A DNA stretch of 64,000 bases, taken from assembly GCA_014529385.2 (NCBI GenBank), contig CM043958.1, forward strand, positions 154,186,293 through 154,250,292, in the 5' to 3' direction. Origin of the DNA: Adiantum capillus-veneris. Its lineage: Eukaryota; Streptophyta; Polypodiopsida; Polypodiales; Pteridaceae. The position numbers and the translations under genes were made by a program. This document shows, one piece after another, positions 10,887-21,480 of the stretch. The first letter of the stretch is position 1. Every line of letters starts with the position of its first letter. Under the pieces are notes generated by a model. It had not been told where the DNA came from and made no database searches. It saw nothing but the letters and a program-made list of their open reading frames with translations.

Positions 10887-11535
10887 TGTAATGGAAATGG
10901 CCTATTAACTTGGAGAGTGGCGGAAATTAGAGAAGTACTTTTATGAAGTTACTTTGTGAGCATAGCAGGTGAACTTAATTGATAGTAGCAACATAAATAT
11001 AGAATTTAGTTAACTTGGCATGAACAATACTTTTTCAAGAGAGAGAGTTTAGAGAACCTGACAATAGTTGAGGACCTGATATATGTGGAGCCGGTCCCCC
11101 CTCCAATAGGCATTTGTAATATAATTTCTCCCATCAAGAGAGACTTGTTACAATACAATTTTTGTGTTCCTTGCGACCTAGGTGATGCAATGAAGATAGA
11201 AAGCTTCATGCATCACAATCATAACATAAAATTTGTGGAAATCATTAACTATCCCAAGACCTCAAACACCTTCGAAGGTGGAGAGAGCTAGCAGGGAATG
11301 AGGGTAGGGAAGAGGAAGAAGAAACATTTCTTAGGAGAAAGAATTAGTTCGTCACTTATCATTACTCTTCTTGTTAGCATACATAATAGCATAGTAATGA
11401 AGATGGAAAGCTTAAGCATTGAAGAATGACTCTTGGTTTGATTTGCATTCCATAGCCAAGAGTGTTGGTGTAGGCTCTCAACCTCTCTACTTGCTTGGAG
11501 AAGGAAAGGGAGCTCTTGCACTTTGCACAATACAC

Positions 11536-11596
<61 letters not shown>

Positions 11597-12318
11597 GTAT
11601 AACCCCCAAACATGCTTCTAGATTCCTTGGTCGACCCTCCCTTGTAGATCATGCTTGAAGCTCATTGGACCCCTCCAGGCCTAGCCAATCACAAGCAGGA
11701 GGCATTAAAAGCAACAAGGATAGTCTTGGGACAAGTGCCCCCCTTTCCGCTTTGAGAGAGAGGACGTGATAAATGAAAAAATAATCAATTAAATCTTCTA
11801 AATTATCATTGGACTCCTTGGGTGGCCAACCAATAGGCTTTAGGAACCTCATGAGGGCAACATGAGGAGGAACTTGACAAGTGTCCCTTTTGCTTTCTTT
11901 GTACCAAGCTTGCCTTGTGTGAGGGTGTGTGTGTTCTCTCTCATCCCCCCTCTGGTAGGGCTCACCCCCTCCTAGTAAGGATCATTTTTTACTTTTTCAC
12001 ACCTTATCCCAAGCACCTTAGTCCGCAAGAATGACAAATCACCTCAAGCCTGGGTAGTGTTCCCACAAGCATCTCAGACTCCCTAGCTGGCAAGCATGAA
12101 AAGCACCTCAAGCATCTTAGTCATCAAGCATGACAAGCACCTCAAGCACCTTAGTCATCAAGCACAACAAGCACCTCAAGCTTGGGTCAGGTTTCCACCT
12201 CAAGCTCAACCCTAGCTTACCTAAGGTCAAAGGACTTTTTAACGCTAACCTTTGGAGGTCTTTAATGAAGCTAACCCTAAAGTCTTCAAGCTCCATTAGC
12301 TAACCTTGATCTTTGACA
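10887..12318 (-). repeat. 5' LTR of the chromovirus
   Basis: Partner of 291-1777, from TGTAATGG to CTTTGACA. It carries a (GA)n tract at 11541-11597 and the LTR minisatellite near 12010-12190. As the 5' LTR it would hold the promoter reading leftwards; no convincing TATA box was singled out. Confidence 0.9.
11541..11597. repeat. (GA)n microsatellite in the 5' LTR
   Basis: Nearly pure GA repeat with one GGGA interruption at about 11584, at the same LTR position as the compound tract at 959-1094. Confidence 0.95.
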
Positions 12319-12331
12319 GAACAAATTCTTC

Positions 12332-12937
12332 ATGGCTGCTCCAACAAGAGTGGATGCTCAAAGAGTATATGAAATAGCCAGTTCTATTGAGAAAGACGAC
12401 AAAGCTATGATTACATCTCTTGATGGACAGAAGACAGAGGTGATCATTACCCGTCAAATCATTGCGAATGCTCTGGGGCTACAAAATGAAGGCAACTCAT
12501 TCAGAGAAAGAAGAGACAAAGTCAAGGTTTATTATCAACAAAAGAAGATTAATAAGACTTTTGAGGACTTAGCTGGTCCAAGAGCTACCAAGATCTGCAG
12601 GCTCTACAATCAATACTTTCATGTGTACAGCAGTAAGCAGCCTCAAAAGTACATCACACCTCCACATGTAGTAGCCACCACCATCACCTGGGCATTGAAG
12701 ATTACTGTACCCAAAGAAGTAAACTACGCTCAGTATCCGCATGAGCAAGTGGTCGAAATAGGGACCGACAACCCAAAGTACATTAGAGGTGGAGAAATTC
12801 TAACAGAGATTGCATACAAATCCATTGGTGCACGCGGAAGGTGGCCAAAACCACCATCTCAAAATGAATGGTTAATATTGAAAGACGATGTAGAAGAGGA
12901 GCTCCCTGTGGCTGCAGCCCCTGCAATCGCAACTTGA
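12332..12937 (+). CDS. ORF1 of element A, unknown family, 201 aa
   Basis: An open frame of 201 codons from ATG at 12332 to the TGA at 12935-12937. I do not recognise the family with confidence. It is soluble-looking, mixed alpha/beta in composition, with no signal peptide or membrane segment; notable phrases are ITRQIIANALGLQNEG, PPHVVATTITWALK and KYIRGGEILTEIAYKSIG. The first phrase faintly recalls the plant transposon-protein domain seen near other retroelements, but this is not firm. A decayed homologue lies at 18770-18960 (LHVAIVMAI, NARPILTRITYQALG). By position it is the gag-like ORF of element A. It is the longest clean frame in this group, which hints at recent activity or chance preservation. 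Confidence 0.6.
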   Translation: MAAPTRVDAQRVYEIASSIEKDDKAMITSLDGQKTEVIITRQIIANALGLQNEGNSFRERRDKVKVYYQQKKINKTFEDLAGPRATKICRLYNQYFHVYSSKQPQKYITPPHVVATTITWALKITVPKEVNYAQYPHEQVVEIGTDNPKYIRGGEILTEIAYKSIGARGRWPKPPSQNEWLILKDDVEEELPVAAAPAIAT

Positions 12938-13008
12938 CTAAGGCAAAAGCTTGAAATGGTTCCAGAAGAAACTGACAAGAGCCACCAAAGAAGAAAGGTA
13001 AAGAAAAT

Positions 13009-13296
13009 ATGAAAAAGGAAGAAAAGCCAAACGAGACCAATAGTCAAAAAACGGCTCGCATTGAGAGACTGATTGAGCAATTCAAGGCTAATCGAGCGCT
13101 AAAAGGCAACTTTGAAGAATATTGGGTGCCAAGTCCATCCAAGATTGGGGGAATCTCCTTCATACCACTTGAAGACCAATTCAATCACTATATTCGGGCT
13201 TATGAAGAATACAAAAAGGTAGTTGAACAACAAAATCTAGAACCCTTCACTGCTGAAGAAATACAAAACATCAAGGAGAAACTAAAAGAATTGTGA
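13009..13296 (+). pseudogene. ORF1 continuation, lysine/glutamate-rich
   Basis: A 95-codon frame with ARIERLIEQFKANRALKGNFEEYW and a C-terminal helix EEIQNIKEKLKEL (given here in parts: ARIERLIEQFKANR, EEIQNIKEKLKEL). It is separated from ORF1 by a stop and a frame change, so probably both belonged to one longer protein. Function unknown. Confidence 0.5.
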
Positions 13297-13523
13297 GAAG
13301 TGCAAGAGGATCAAAAAGAGGAAGAGGAGAAGACAAAGGAGACTAAAAGAGAATAAAAGAGAGAAGTGCCACCATTGTCTCCTCCTACCACCATGGAAAC
13401 TATACAAAAAGAGAAACTAAAAGAATTGTGAGAAGTGCAAGAGGATCAAAAAGAGGAAGAGGAGAAGACAAAGGAGACTAAAAGAGAATAAGCCACCATT
13501 GTCTCCTCCTACCACCATGGAAA
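13276..13523 (+). repeat. Tandem duplication, ~124-135 bp x2
   Basis: The stretch from GAGAAACTAAAAGAATTGTG to ATGGAAACTATACAAA occurs at 13276 and again at 13411. The first copy has about 11 extra bases (AAGAGAGAAGTG region). The duplication falls at the end of the lysine-rich ORF1 part and adds an in-frame stop. Confidence 0.9.
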
Positions 13524-14640
13524 CTATACAAAGCCCCCACCCCTCTACATCCCAACCTGAACAGGCATTTGGATGTGCGCCATTGACAAAAGAGGGAAGA
13601 CAGAAAATTTACAAGGATCTTCTTGAAGTGGGCTACACCTTTGCAGAAGCCACCCCAGCAGCATATGGCACAACAATCCCATCAGGAACAAGGAAAGAAG
13701 AAGAAAATAAAGAAGAAACAACAGATGAGAGATTTCAAGCCCGAGTTTCCCTTACTAGATTACATGAATCGGATCCCTCGCCGCCAAGAGCCCATTGAAT
13801 GGATGCCGGCTCTATCAATACCTCAAGGGAGAGCACTTGAAAGGACATGGAAACCTCCACCAGTAGGTGTCTTGCTGAGCATGGGCCACCAAATCCCTTT
13901 GGTTGGACCTCTACAAAAGTCCACAACAAGGATCATAGTGGCGGAAAATGAAGATGATGTGAAAGCGGCACACCAACTCCTTGACAGAGTTTGAACCTGA
14001 ACCCTCACTCTAGCAGAAGAAAATAGTATGCTCCGCACAAGAGAAGTAAATTTAACCAGAGAGCATGACACCTTGCAAAGCAAGTGATAGGGATATATGC
14101 ACAAAGATGAAGCTGCTGAGAAGAAACAAGAAGTCAATGGAAAGTGCTGCAAGAAGTCAAGGCAGAGAGAGACAACCTCACTCTACAGATAGTTGAGATC
14201 TCTAAAGAGATAGAAACTCTGCAAGCAAGCAAGGAGAAAAGTGAAGAAGATCTAGAGTCAGCTCCTGACGAGATAATGGTATTCAAAGATAAATTAGCAC
14301 TCCAAGAGCTTACCATACAGAGACTACAAGGAACTCCAAGAGCAGCCAGAGCCAGCACATGAATGGAAAGCTAGGCTACACAAGCCTTGGAAGATCAAAT
14401 AGCAGCACTTCAATGGGAGTTGAGGTTGGAATAGAGATAGAGAGTGCATATGGCCAAAGGCTTCCTAGCAGCAAAGGAAAGATTGTGTGGACAACAACAC
14501 AGGCTACAAAAAGAGAATGAGAAATTGACCAAGCAGCTAGAAGTACTACAAGAGCTCTTGTTGAGCATTGCTAAAGAAGCAACACAAAGAGAAAAAAAAG
14601 TGCAAAGGCAGTTTGAAAGCCTCAGGCAACAAGTGGAGTA
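13499..14640 (+). pseudogene. Coiled-coil segments of element A
   Basis: Three overlapping frames carry helical, heptad-like sequence: 13499-13994 (proline- and lysine-rich, partly frameshifted), 14144-14362 (LQEVKAERDNLTLQIVEISK, EIETLQASKEKSEEDLE) and 14444-14641 (RLQKENEKLTKQLEVLQELL). Leucine and charged residues at regular spacing suggest a long coiled coil in the ancestral protein. Similar glutamate/lysine-rich sequence occurs at 19310-20480 in the second element. The role could be particle assembly, but that is inference. Confidence 0.5.
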
Positions 14641-14641
14641 G

Positions 14642-15240
14642 ACTAGGGGCTGACTAATAGATCTGAGTCTGAGTGACACTGGAGTGCATACCCAGCAGAA
14701 GCCATTCAAACTCCTAGAAGGATTCAAAGAGCCAATGCTGGTGAATGTTCCACCAAAACCTTGAGAAGCAGAGCTTGCACTCACAACTAAAGAAGAAAAT
14801 ATATTAAAATGCTTATAAAAAATACAACTAAGGATAGTGCCCGAGCATCCATTGAGTGGGAAAAGAGGATGCTCCATTCCATAGGAACCCTGAAAATCAC
14901 AAATGTGATCAGGGAGGAATAAATGCAACCGTAGCTACCATACCCACTGTTGCAATTCAAAGTATTAGCAATAAAGAAAAGGATACAGACAGAGGAGACA
15001 ACACCACTCTTCAACGGCAATATCAAAGATGAATCAGTTTCTAAAAAGATAGTTGACTCACAACCGAGGTGGATTGTATGTTTGGTTGAAGCACCAAAGT
15101 CTATCAGAGATGACGTCTCTGTTTTCCCACTACCTAGAATGAGAAGATGATCAAAACATGTCAGCTTAATACAGAAACATCCTACATGGCTAAATTACCC
15201 TCAACTTCCAACACGTAAGGCAAGAGAGAGAGTAAGTTGC
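14642..15240 (+). other. Decayed internal part of element A
   Basis: Broken reading frames link the coiled-coil part with ORF2. Short phrases look coding on the plus strand but no family is recognisable. Confidence 0.35.
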
Positions 15241-15246
15241 ACTTAT

Positions 15247-15540
15247 ATGGTGAAAACCCTAATGAGCGCTATTAAGCTTTTTGCTGACTCTCTTGACCTG
15301 ACATGTGTGATGCTCAAAAAAATTTGCAAGACCTTATTAGCTTGCATCAAAGTGTTTGCACCTTATGAAGCCACAGACTCCACTATGCTGTCAACAGGCG
15401 ACACTATCACCAAGCTCTCTTATGATCTATCCACTCAACCATCACCACAAGTGCTACATCATTTCTACTAGCGAGTGATGTTTTTGCCAAGCTATCACAT
15501 GCAAGCTTTTGAGGAAGATTTCTATATCGGGGTTTTTTAA
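15247..15540 (+). pseudogene. ORF2 copy 1, unknown family
   Basis: The plus strand reads MVKTLMSAIKLFADSLDLTC, then ICKTLLACIKVF, and in the next segment VMFLPSYHMQAFEEDFYIGVF. The same order of motifs recurs at 17160-17480 (MVHTLQSVIKQM, DLTCQMLIKIAKMIITCI, MFLAFHNMKPFEEAYMTGLF) and 20510-20850 (MVHTLNVVITLM, MFLPYHYMKTYEETFMIEVF). All three lie shortly before a polypurine tract and LTR. The protein is not RT, integrase or protease. Function unknown; it may be an accessory or structural protein. Confidence 0.55.
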
Positions 15541-15696
15541 CCTATGACAACAAAATTTTTGGCCCAACAATCAACATCGGCAATATTAGGTATGAATCAT
15601 ACTTAAAGATGATCACACACCCGATTTCCACTAGAGACGAATCAACCAGACAACCTGCAAGAAGAAGAATCGTCATGTCAAGGATGACATGAACGT

Positions 15697-15708
15697 GGAG
15701 GGGGGGAG
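15697..15708 (+). other. Polypurine tract of element A
   Basis: GGAGGGGGGGAG immediately before TGTTGACGCGG, the expected arrangement of a PPT and 3' LTR on the plus strand. Confidence 0.75.
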
Positions 15709-16500
15709 TGTTGACGCGGTTGAACACAGAAGAAGCCTTTCCCAACTTTTTGTATCACTTATTTTTTAGAAACAAAAGGACATTTTGTAATGGGTTAAGC
15801 GGCCAATATTCTTTGTGTGAGAACGAGCCTCTAAGGAGGAATTGTATATAAGCCAATTTTTGTAACCCTATGGAAGACTTTTGAATTAATCAAATCTCAC
15901 ATTTACTATGCGCTGTGTTTGAGAGAGAGAGAGAGAGAGGTTTCTTCTCTTCCCTACGCACTCTACGGAGCTTCCATTGCAAAAGTGACACCACCAATGC
16001 ATTAGCAAAATTGAGGGATTCAATGCAATGCCAAGCTTGCACAATTCTAGTGTTGTCGTGAAGCGAGCTCCCACAAGCTTTCGGGTGAGTTTTGTTGCAA
16101 ACCGTGTGTCAGATTGGTGGTTTCTTTATACTCGTGGATTCATGGCAAGTAGAGATACATATTAGGATCATACAAATCTAAAAGTGGTGACATGTATTTT
16201 GCTGCCTATTTTCATACGCGATTGTCGCACAGGGTGGTTCTAGGTAGGATGTCGAGTCAGAATCCATAGGGTAATGACCTCTTGATGAGAAGAGTATTTC
16301 CTATGAGTTTTGTGACTTTTCAAATGTGTTTGGTCTATTTTCAAATAGTGTGAGCATTGTAGGCTAAGTTGCATTCACAAGCGCATAGGACGTCTAGATT
16401 CGGTTTCCTTGAGTAGAGATTTTCTTGACACCCATATCCTTGTTTCCATGCGCCTACAGGTTGAGATTTGTCCTTGGCTACATAAATTTGTTGCTCTTGT
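15709..16500 (+). repeat. LTR-like region of element A
   Basis: Starts TGTTGACGCGGTTG after the PPT. It has a TATA-like TGTATATAAGCC at about 15844-15855 and a GA tract at 15920-15939. The right end is uncertain and no second copy is in the window. Confidence 0.5.
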
Positions 16501-16519
16501 TTTTGTTATGCTAGCGTAT

Positions 16520-17500
16520 GCTTGCGGCGTATCCGCCAACAACCTCAAGCACCACCAATAAAAGCAGTAACCACAAGGGTAGACCTACCCAGAGTAGATC
16601 TGACAAGCACATCTACTAAGGGAGAGCTCCGTGATTTTGAAGCTACAGAGGAGACTCTTGATGCAAGAAAGGAGATTAGGAAATGGATATTGGAAGTGAA
16701 GGATCCCTCTCATAGAGAATACATGCACTATGATCTAAAGATACTAGAATCATGGGCCCTCTTACTGATCAATCTAGACAAAGTAGTATAGAATTTTAGC
16801 CATGAGATGATTCCTTTAATGTTCATGAAGCAAGAGGCCATCCTATGGAAGAAAACGTTATTGCCATCTCTTGAGCCAAGCATGAAGGGGGACTACAAAT
16901 ACGTACATGTGATTGTGGACCAAGTGCTAACCATATTGGAAACTCAATCTCTATGGTGAAGAAATGGTTTGAAAAGAGACCACATGATGAGACTTTCTTA
17001 CGCAATTCACCCAAGCATCTCAAGATCAACTCAACCTTTTGTCCCATCAATAGAAGGTGACCTTGGGATAACTACTACAATTGGCAGAGTAAGGGGCCGT
17101 TGGTCTTGAACTACCCTATTCTATCAAATCCAAGCAACAAATTTCTACCCTTAGCGAACTATATGGTTCATACCTTACAGTCGGTGATAAAGCAAATGCA
17201 CGATGTCCTAGATCTCACATGTCAAATGCTGATAAAGATTGCAAAAATGATTATCACTTGCATCATAGAATTCGAGGACATTGAAGCAGTGGAGCATCCA
17301 TGGTAGATTTTCCTTGAGGGGACCAAATGCATAGCTTGGAATCTAGAAACAAAGATCCTCAATAGGAACATAATCATGGGAATGTTTACCAAAGTCATGT
17401 TCTTGGCCTTTCACAACATGAAACCATTTGAGGAGGCATACATGACAGGATTATTTGAGATGGATTCAACCATAATCTGATTCGCTCAAAAAGACTGTCG
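16520..17500 (+). pseudogene. ORF2 copy 2 region
   Basis: An open stretch at 16522-16791 (ELRDFEATEETLDARKEIRK, LKILESWALLLINLDKVV) followed, with frame changes, by the ORF2 motif block at about 17160-17480, including EFEDIEAVEHPW, KILNRNIIMGMFTK, MFLAFHNMKPFEE and LFEMDSTII. This is the best preserved of the three ORF2 copies. ORF1 and the coiled-coil part are missing upstream, so the unit is truncated or was joined to element A by LTR recombination. Confidence 0.55.
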
Positions 17501-17717
17501 GCATGCCATATTGCCTATACAAGTGCAGTAATGAACAACATTTCAAGAAGTTGGAAATCTAAGTAGATATGGTAGTCTGTGCAAGGAGATTCCAAAGAAT
17601 CACAAAGACTTTGAAAAAAAGAACATTCAACTACTAAAGACTCCAGCACATCAACCTGAAGACCAACTGTACTGCCAAAGGCAAAGACAAAGCTTGCACA
17701 AGGGCTTGCAATGACTA

Positions 17718-17729
17718 GGAAGGGGGGAA
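17718..17729 (+). other. Polypurine tract, second unit
   Basis: GGAAGGGGGGAA directly before TGTTGGAAAATG. The preceding CAAGGGCTTGCAATGACTAGG is also found before the third PPT (CAAGGACATGCAATGGCTAGG). Confidence 0.8.
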
Positions 17730-18112
17730 TGTTGGAAAATGAATTAGACGAGTGTCCTCCTAGCCTACCACCACCTCATCATGTGCCACAAATTTTTGAC
17801 GGCTCATCATTATTTTTCCAAAAAATCCTTGTAATTATATGAGAGCCTTTGATTTTAGCCAAATGATCTCTGAGCCAGCCTATGTAACATCTGAGTTGTA
17901 AAGTCCGAATTTGAGTTTGAGCCTTGTGAGTCGACCAGTTGCCAAGAGAAACCCTAGGTATAAAGCTTAATTTTTGTAAATGGGAAAGGAAACATTATCA
18001 TTATCAAGAATTTTTGAAGTTTTGGAGTGTACGATTGAGAGTGGTTACTCTCATGCATTGTAATCAATTTTTCTTGTGGTTCACGACAAATACATGTTAG
18101 GGAGCTAACTAG
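17730..18112 (+). repeat. LTR-like region B (acts as 5' LTR of the next unit)
   Basis: Begins TGTTGGAAAATG after the PPT. It contains CCTAGGTATAAAGCTT near 17954-17968, a TATA-box context also present in the LTR at 21046. The right edge is set by the start of the leader-like repeat at 18113 and is approximate. Confidence 0.55.
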
Positions 18113-18575
18113 CTATTTTGAGTGCTTTAATGAGTTATTTTTTGATGTTTTGAACATAGAAGAGTGTTTCTAGACCATAGGGCGACCATTTCAGATCGTT
18201 TTGTTGCAATTTTTAGGACTTTGATCCTGCTCAATTGTGATTTTGGTACCTTGTTGGATTGCAACCAGACTAGGTAGGATAGTGTCCCTAGGTGTAATGG
18301 ACCTCCTCCTAAAGTTTTGTTGCATTTGGACCCTGTTTGAGTGCCAAAATGGCATGACGATTGAGAGCAGTGACATAGGATAGGCAGCTTGCTAAATTTG
18401 AGAGTGAAAGATTTTCTAGTGCTAGAGATGGCTTCATTCCGTATGTTCACTTCTTGAGGTTGACATCCTCAAAGAGTCTATGTGCGCTATCCTCGTCGCT
18501 TCCCTGAGTATTGACATTATGTTAGTACCAAATAGCTATGCTACAGACGTCCATCACTGCGACCCACTAACAAAC
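18113..18575 (+). repeat. Leader-like dispersed repeat, copy 1
   Basis: About 460 bases beginning near TTTTGAGTGCTTTAATGAG match 22426-22880 throughout, with shared phrases such as CACTTCTTGAGGTTGACA and AGTATTGACATTATGTTAGT. It sits between LTR B and decayed ORF1, where a 5' leader belongs. No convincing PBS was found. Confidence 0.75.
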
Positions 18576-18719
18576 TCATCTACCAAGCTCTCCATGTGCC
18601 AATAGGAAGCCACAACCTACTACACAAGACAAAGGGTATAGAAAATGACAAGCCATTTATCAAGCAGCAAGGACACAAACTTACCTACAAAGACCTCATC
18701 TACTCAGAAACCAAAATAC

Positions 18720-19310
18720 CCATGCAACTAATCTCCCAACACCTAAAGGTTCAGAAGCCACCATGATACACAGAGCCCATTCTGCATGTGGCAATTGTGA
18801 TGGCCATCATCCTGCAAAAAAGAAGAGTAATCAAGTGCGACTTGGAAAATTACATCTTGTAAAACCTAGTGGAAGTAAATCTGAAGGGTAGTAATAGAAA
18901 CAAGACATACATGAATGCAAGGCCAATTTTGACGAGAATAACATATCAAGCTCTAGGAATGATTAATGATCTACCTGAAGCTAATTCTCAAGTAAATTTA
19001 CTACACAAAGCTAAGCATGCAATGAGAATGGTGGGAAGTTCATCCACCACTCCTACAAAAAGAAGAACAAGGGGACAAAGCTCAAGAGCATGCACTCTTG
19101 ACAATAAGGCCACAGAGTCAGAATTTGAGTTGGAGAAATCAGAGAAAAGCAAGATATCCCATTGGAGTACCAATCAACAAAAGAAGATGAAGTGGAGGTA
19201 TCACTCATTAGAAAAAGAACACAGACTTATCAAATCCCTAAATTTTAAGCCTAGAGGTCTATGTAGGAAGCACAGAGGCTTTGAGAGGAGAGATTATCCA
19301 AGATAGAGGC
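18720..19310 (+). pseudogene. ORF1 homologue of the second unit
   Basis: Frameshifted plus-strand coding. LHVAIVMAI and NARPILTRITYQALGMI match ORF1 phrases PPHVVATTITWAL and GGEILTEIAYKSIG. It continues into an E/K-rich tail with TKRRTRGQSS. Same unknown family as 12332-12937. Confidence 0.5.
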
Positions 19311-20500
19311 AGAAATGAAGAAGGTGGAGGATACATCAGGATGCATCTCCATCAAAAGAGGATGATGTAGAGCTTGATAAAAATCTAGAAAAGATCAACG
19401 AAGAAAGACACCAAAGAGCTCAAGCAGATGTTAGATTGGTGGGATCTTTTTGTCAAAGAATCCACGCCATTCTCAAAAGAAAAGCTGACCAAAGAGAGTA
19501 GGAAGACTCCAAAAGACAAAAGATGATAGATTTAGAATCTCCCATGGACTCTCCAAGAATCCAGAGATCTATCCATTTAGAAATTTCTAAGTATATGGCT
19601 ATGACAACAAAAGATGAGGAGACAAAGAAACATGTCTCTCCTAAACCACCATCCCCTCCTCCTATGGATCAAAATTAGAAGAAAACTAAATATCCAATGG
19701 GAAAGAAGGAGTCCGAGATGGAAAAGAAAGATCAAGATTGCATTGAAGAAGAACAAAGACAATCCAAAGAGAAAAGCAAAAAGGATCCTACAAAGACAGA
19801 TCATGTTGCTGAGACTGCATAGCAAAGGGAAACACAAGCAAGAAGGAAGGTACCACGTGCCAAACAAGAGGACCCTAATAGAGTTTGATCTTACGAACAC
19901 CTCAAGATGATCAAGCTCCAGTTTAAATGCCAAAGAGTGATCTCGTAGCTACGAACTCAAGATGTTGAAGATGCCAAGGAGGATACACTAAAGGCCAACC
20001 AAGAGATAGAGAGACTATAGCTGCAAGTCAGTAGCCTACAAGTGGACAAGGAGAAGCTCTAAGCTGATCAAAAAAAGAGATAAAGAAGATGTTGTTAGCA
20101 TCAATTCATACTTAGAAAGACAAATTGAAGCTAACTCAGAGGTTCAATTGTAGCAACAGGCCATAGAAGAAGATCTGGAGGGGGAGAAAAAGAAATACTC
20201 CAAGTTGTGTGAGTCTTAAAACTTAGTAAAGTACACCCTCTCCATCCTCTTAGAAATCCAAGAAGTACTTACACATGCATCTACCTCTCAAGCACCTACT
20301 ACAACTACTGAGGAAGTCAAAGCCTTGAAGATTGACCTTGAGCAGGAGAACCTACAACAATACTACTCATGACAGGATTGCTTGCAGCCACCAGCTCCCA
20401 AAGAGAACAGAAGATCAAAGGGCTTCAAGAGAAATTTGCCAAGACTAAATCCAATCTCTCTACTCAATCAGAGATACACAGTAAGGAACTCCTAACAGGG
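19311..20500 (+). pseudogene. Coiled-coil-rich decayed segment of the second unit
   Basis: Plus-strand frames are rich in lysine and glutamate, interrupted by many stops and frameshifts; the stretch at 20369-20470 (REQKIKGLQEKFAKTKSNLS) is the clearest helix. It mirrors 13499-14640 in position. Confidence 0.4.
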
Positions 20501-20860
20501 GCAGACATGGTGCATACCCTCAATGTGGTGATCACTCTCATGCGGGATGTACCAATCTCACCTGCCAAATGTTGTGCAAGATTGCAAAAATGATGCTTAC
20601 ATGCATACCCCATGCATAGAAGCCTTTTAAGACATTGGCAACGCTAAGCACCCATGGGAGGTGTTCCTAGAGGAAACATAAGGCATCAACTGGAACCTAG
20701 AAATCATATCCCCTCAAAGAATATTATTATGGGGATGCACACCAGCATCTTGATGTTCCTCCCATATCATTACATGAAAACCTATGAAGAGACCTTTATG
20801 ATCGAGGTTTTTGACATGAATTCCACCATCTTCAACCCCCTTACCAAGGACCTGTAGGCC
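20501..20860 (+). pseudogene. ORF2 copy 3
   Basis: Reads GADMVHTLNVVITLMRDV, then in other frames NIIMGMHTSILMFLPYHYMK, TYEETFMIEVFDMNSTIF and NPLTKDL. It aligns by motif order with copies 1 and 2. The conserved core across copies is MG-M-T---MFLP-H-MK--EE-FM--VF-M-ST. Confidence 0.55.
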
Positions 20861-21033
20861 GAACATGTTTCTCACAAGATTACATTGCTAAACAATCCAT
20901 TTAGGGATCGATCTATCAAGGCCAACATCATTGCTAGAGCTGCCAAGCTCAACAAGATCACCAAGACATTAGAGAGAAGAAAATTTGACCACTGAAGAGT
21001 AGTAAAGACTTGCACAAGGACATGCAATGGCTA

Positions 21034-21045
21034 GGAAGGGGGAAG
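21034..21045 (+). other. Polypurine tract, third unit
   Basis: GGAAGGGGGAAG directly before TGTTTAGTCAATGC. Confidence 0.75.
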
Positions 21046-21480
21046 TGTTTAGTCAATGCACCTGGCGGGCTCTCTTTAGCCAACCACACCTTGTCCACAC
21101 TCCAGAATTTTGATGTAATCTATCCTAATTTTTTCAAAAAGCCTTGTAATTGAGTCCATGTAATTATGAGTTGAATGGTGTATACTTTGAGTTGTATTCT
21201 TTTGTCATGAGCCCAAAGCCATGTGAGCCAGCCGTAGGCTATTTGAAAATTCCTAGGTATAAAGCTAAAAAAACCCTTAGTTTGAACACCATTGTAATAT
21301 TATCTTGAGGTTTTGAAGAGCTTTTGTACATACGACTGTGAGCACCTAGTCAACAGCAACTTGTAATCAATTTTTTCTTAAGATCTGGTAAACTAAATTT
21401 GATTCTGTGAAGTGCATTGTGTTCCTTGTCTCATGCTCTTGTAATTAATATAATCATTTCCGATTTTGTTGTCGTTTGCA
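21046..21480 (+). repeat. LTR-like region C
   Basis: Begins TGTTTAGTC after the PPT. It shares CCTAGGTATAAAGCT, GAGGTTTTGAAGAGCTTTTG-type and TTGTAATCAATTTTT phrases with LTR B (17730-18112), so both are the same but diverged LTR family. The right edge is approximate. Confidence 0.5.

Larger units (their letters stand above)
12319..16500 (+). mobile_element. Non-pol LTR-type element A (5' end cut)
   Basis: Directly after the chromovirus LTR begins a plus-strand unit: ORF1 (12332-12937), a lysine-rich continuation (13009-13296), coiled-coil segments (13499-14640), ORF2 motif region (15247-15540), a polypurine tract (15697-15708) and an LTR starting TGTTGACG at 15709. No RT, integrase or RNase H motif was seen. 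The polypurine tract followed by TG strongly suggests an LTR retrotransposon that depends on another element for replication. The right LTR edge near 16500 is a guess. Confidence 0.6.
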
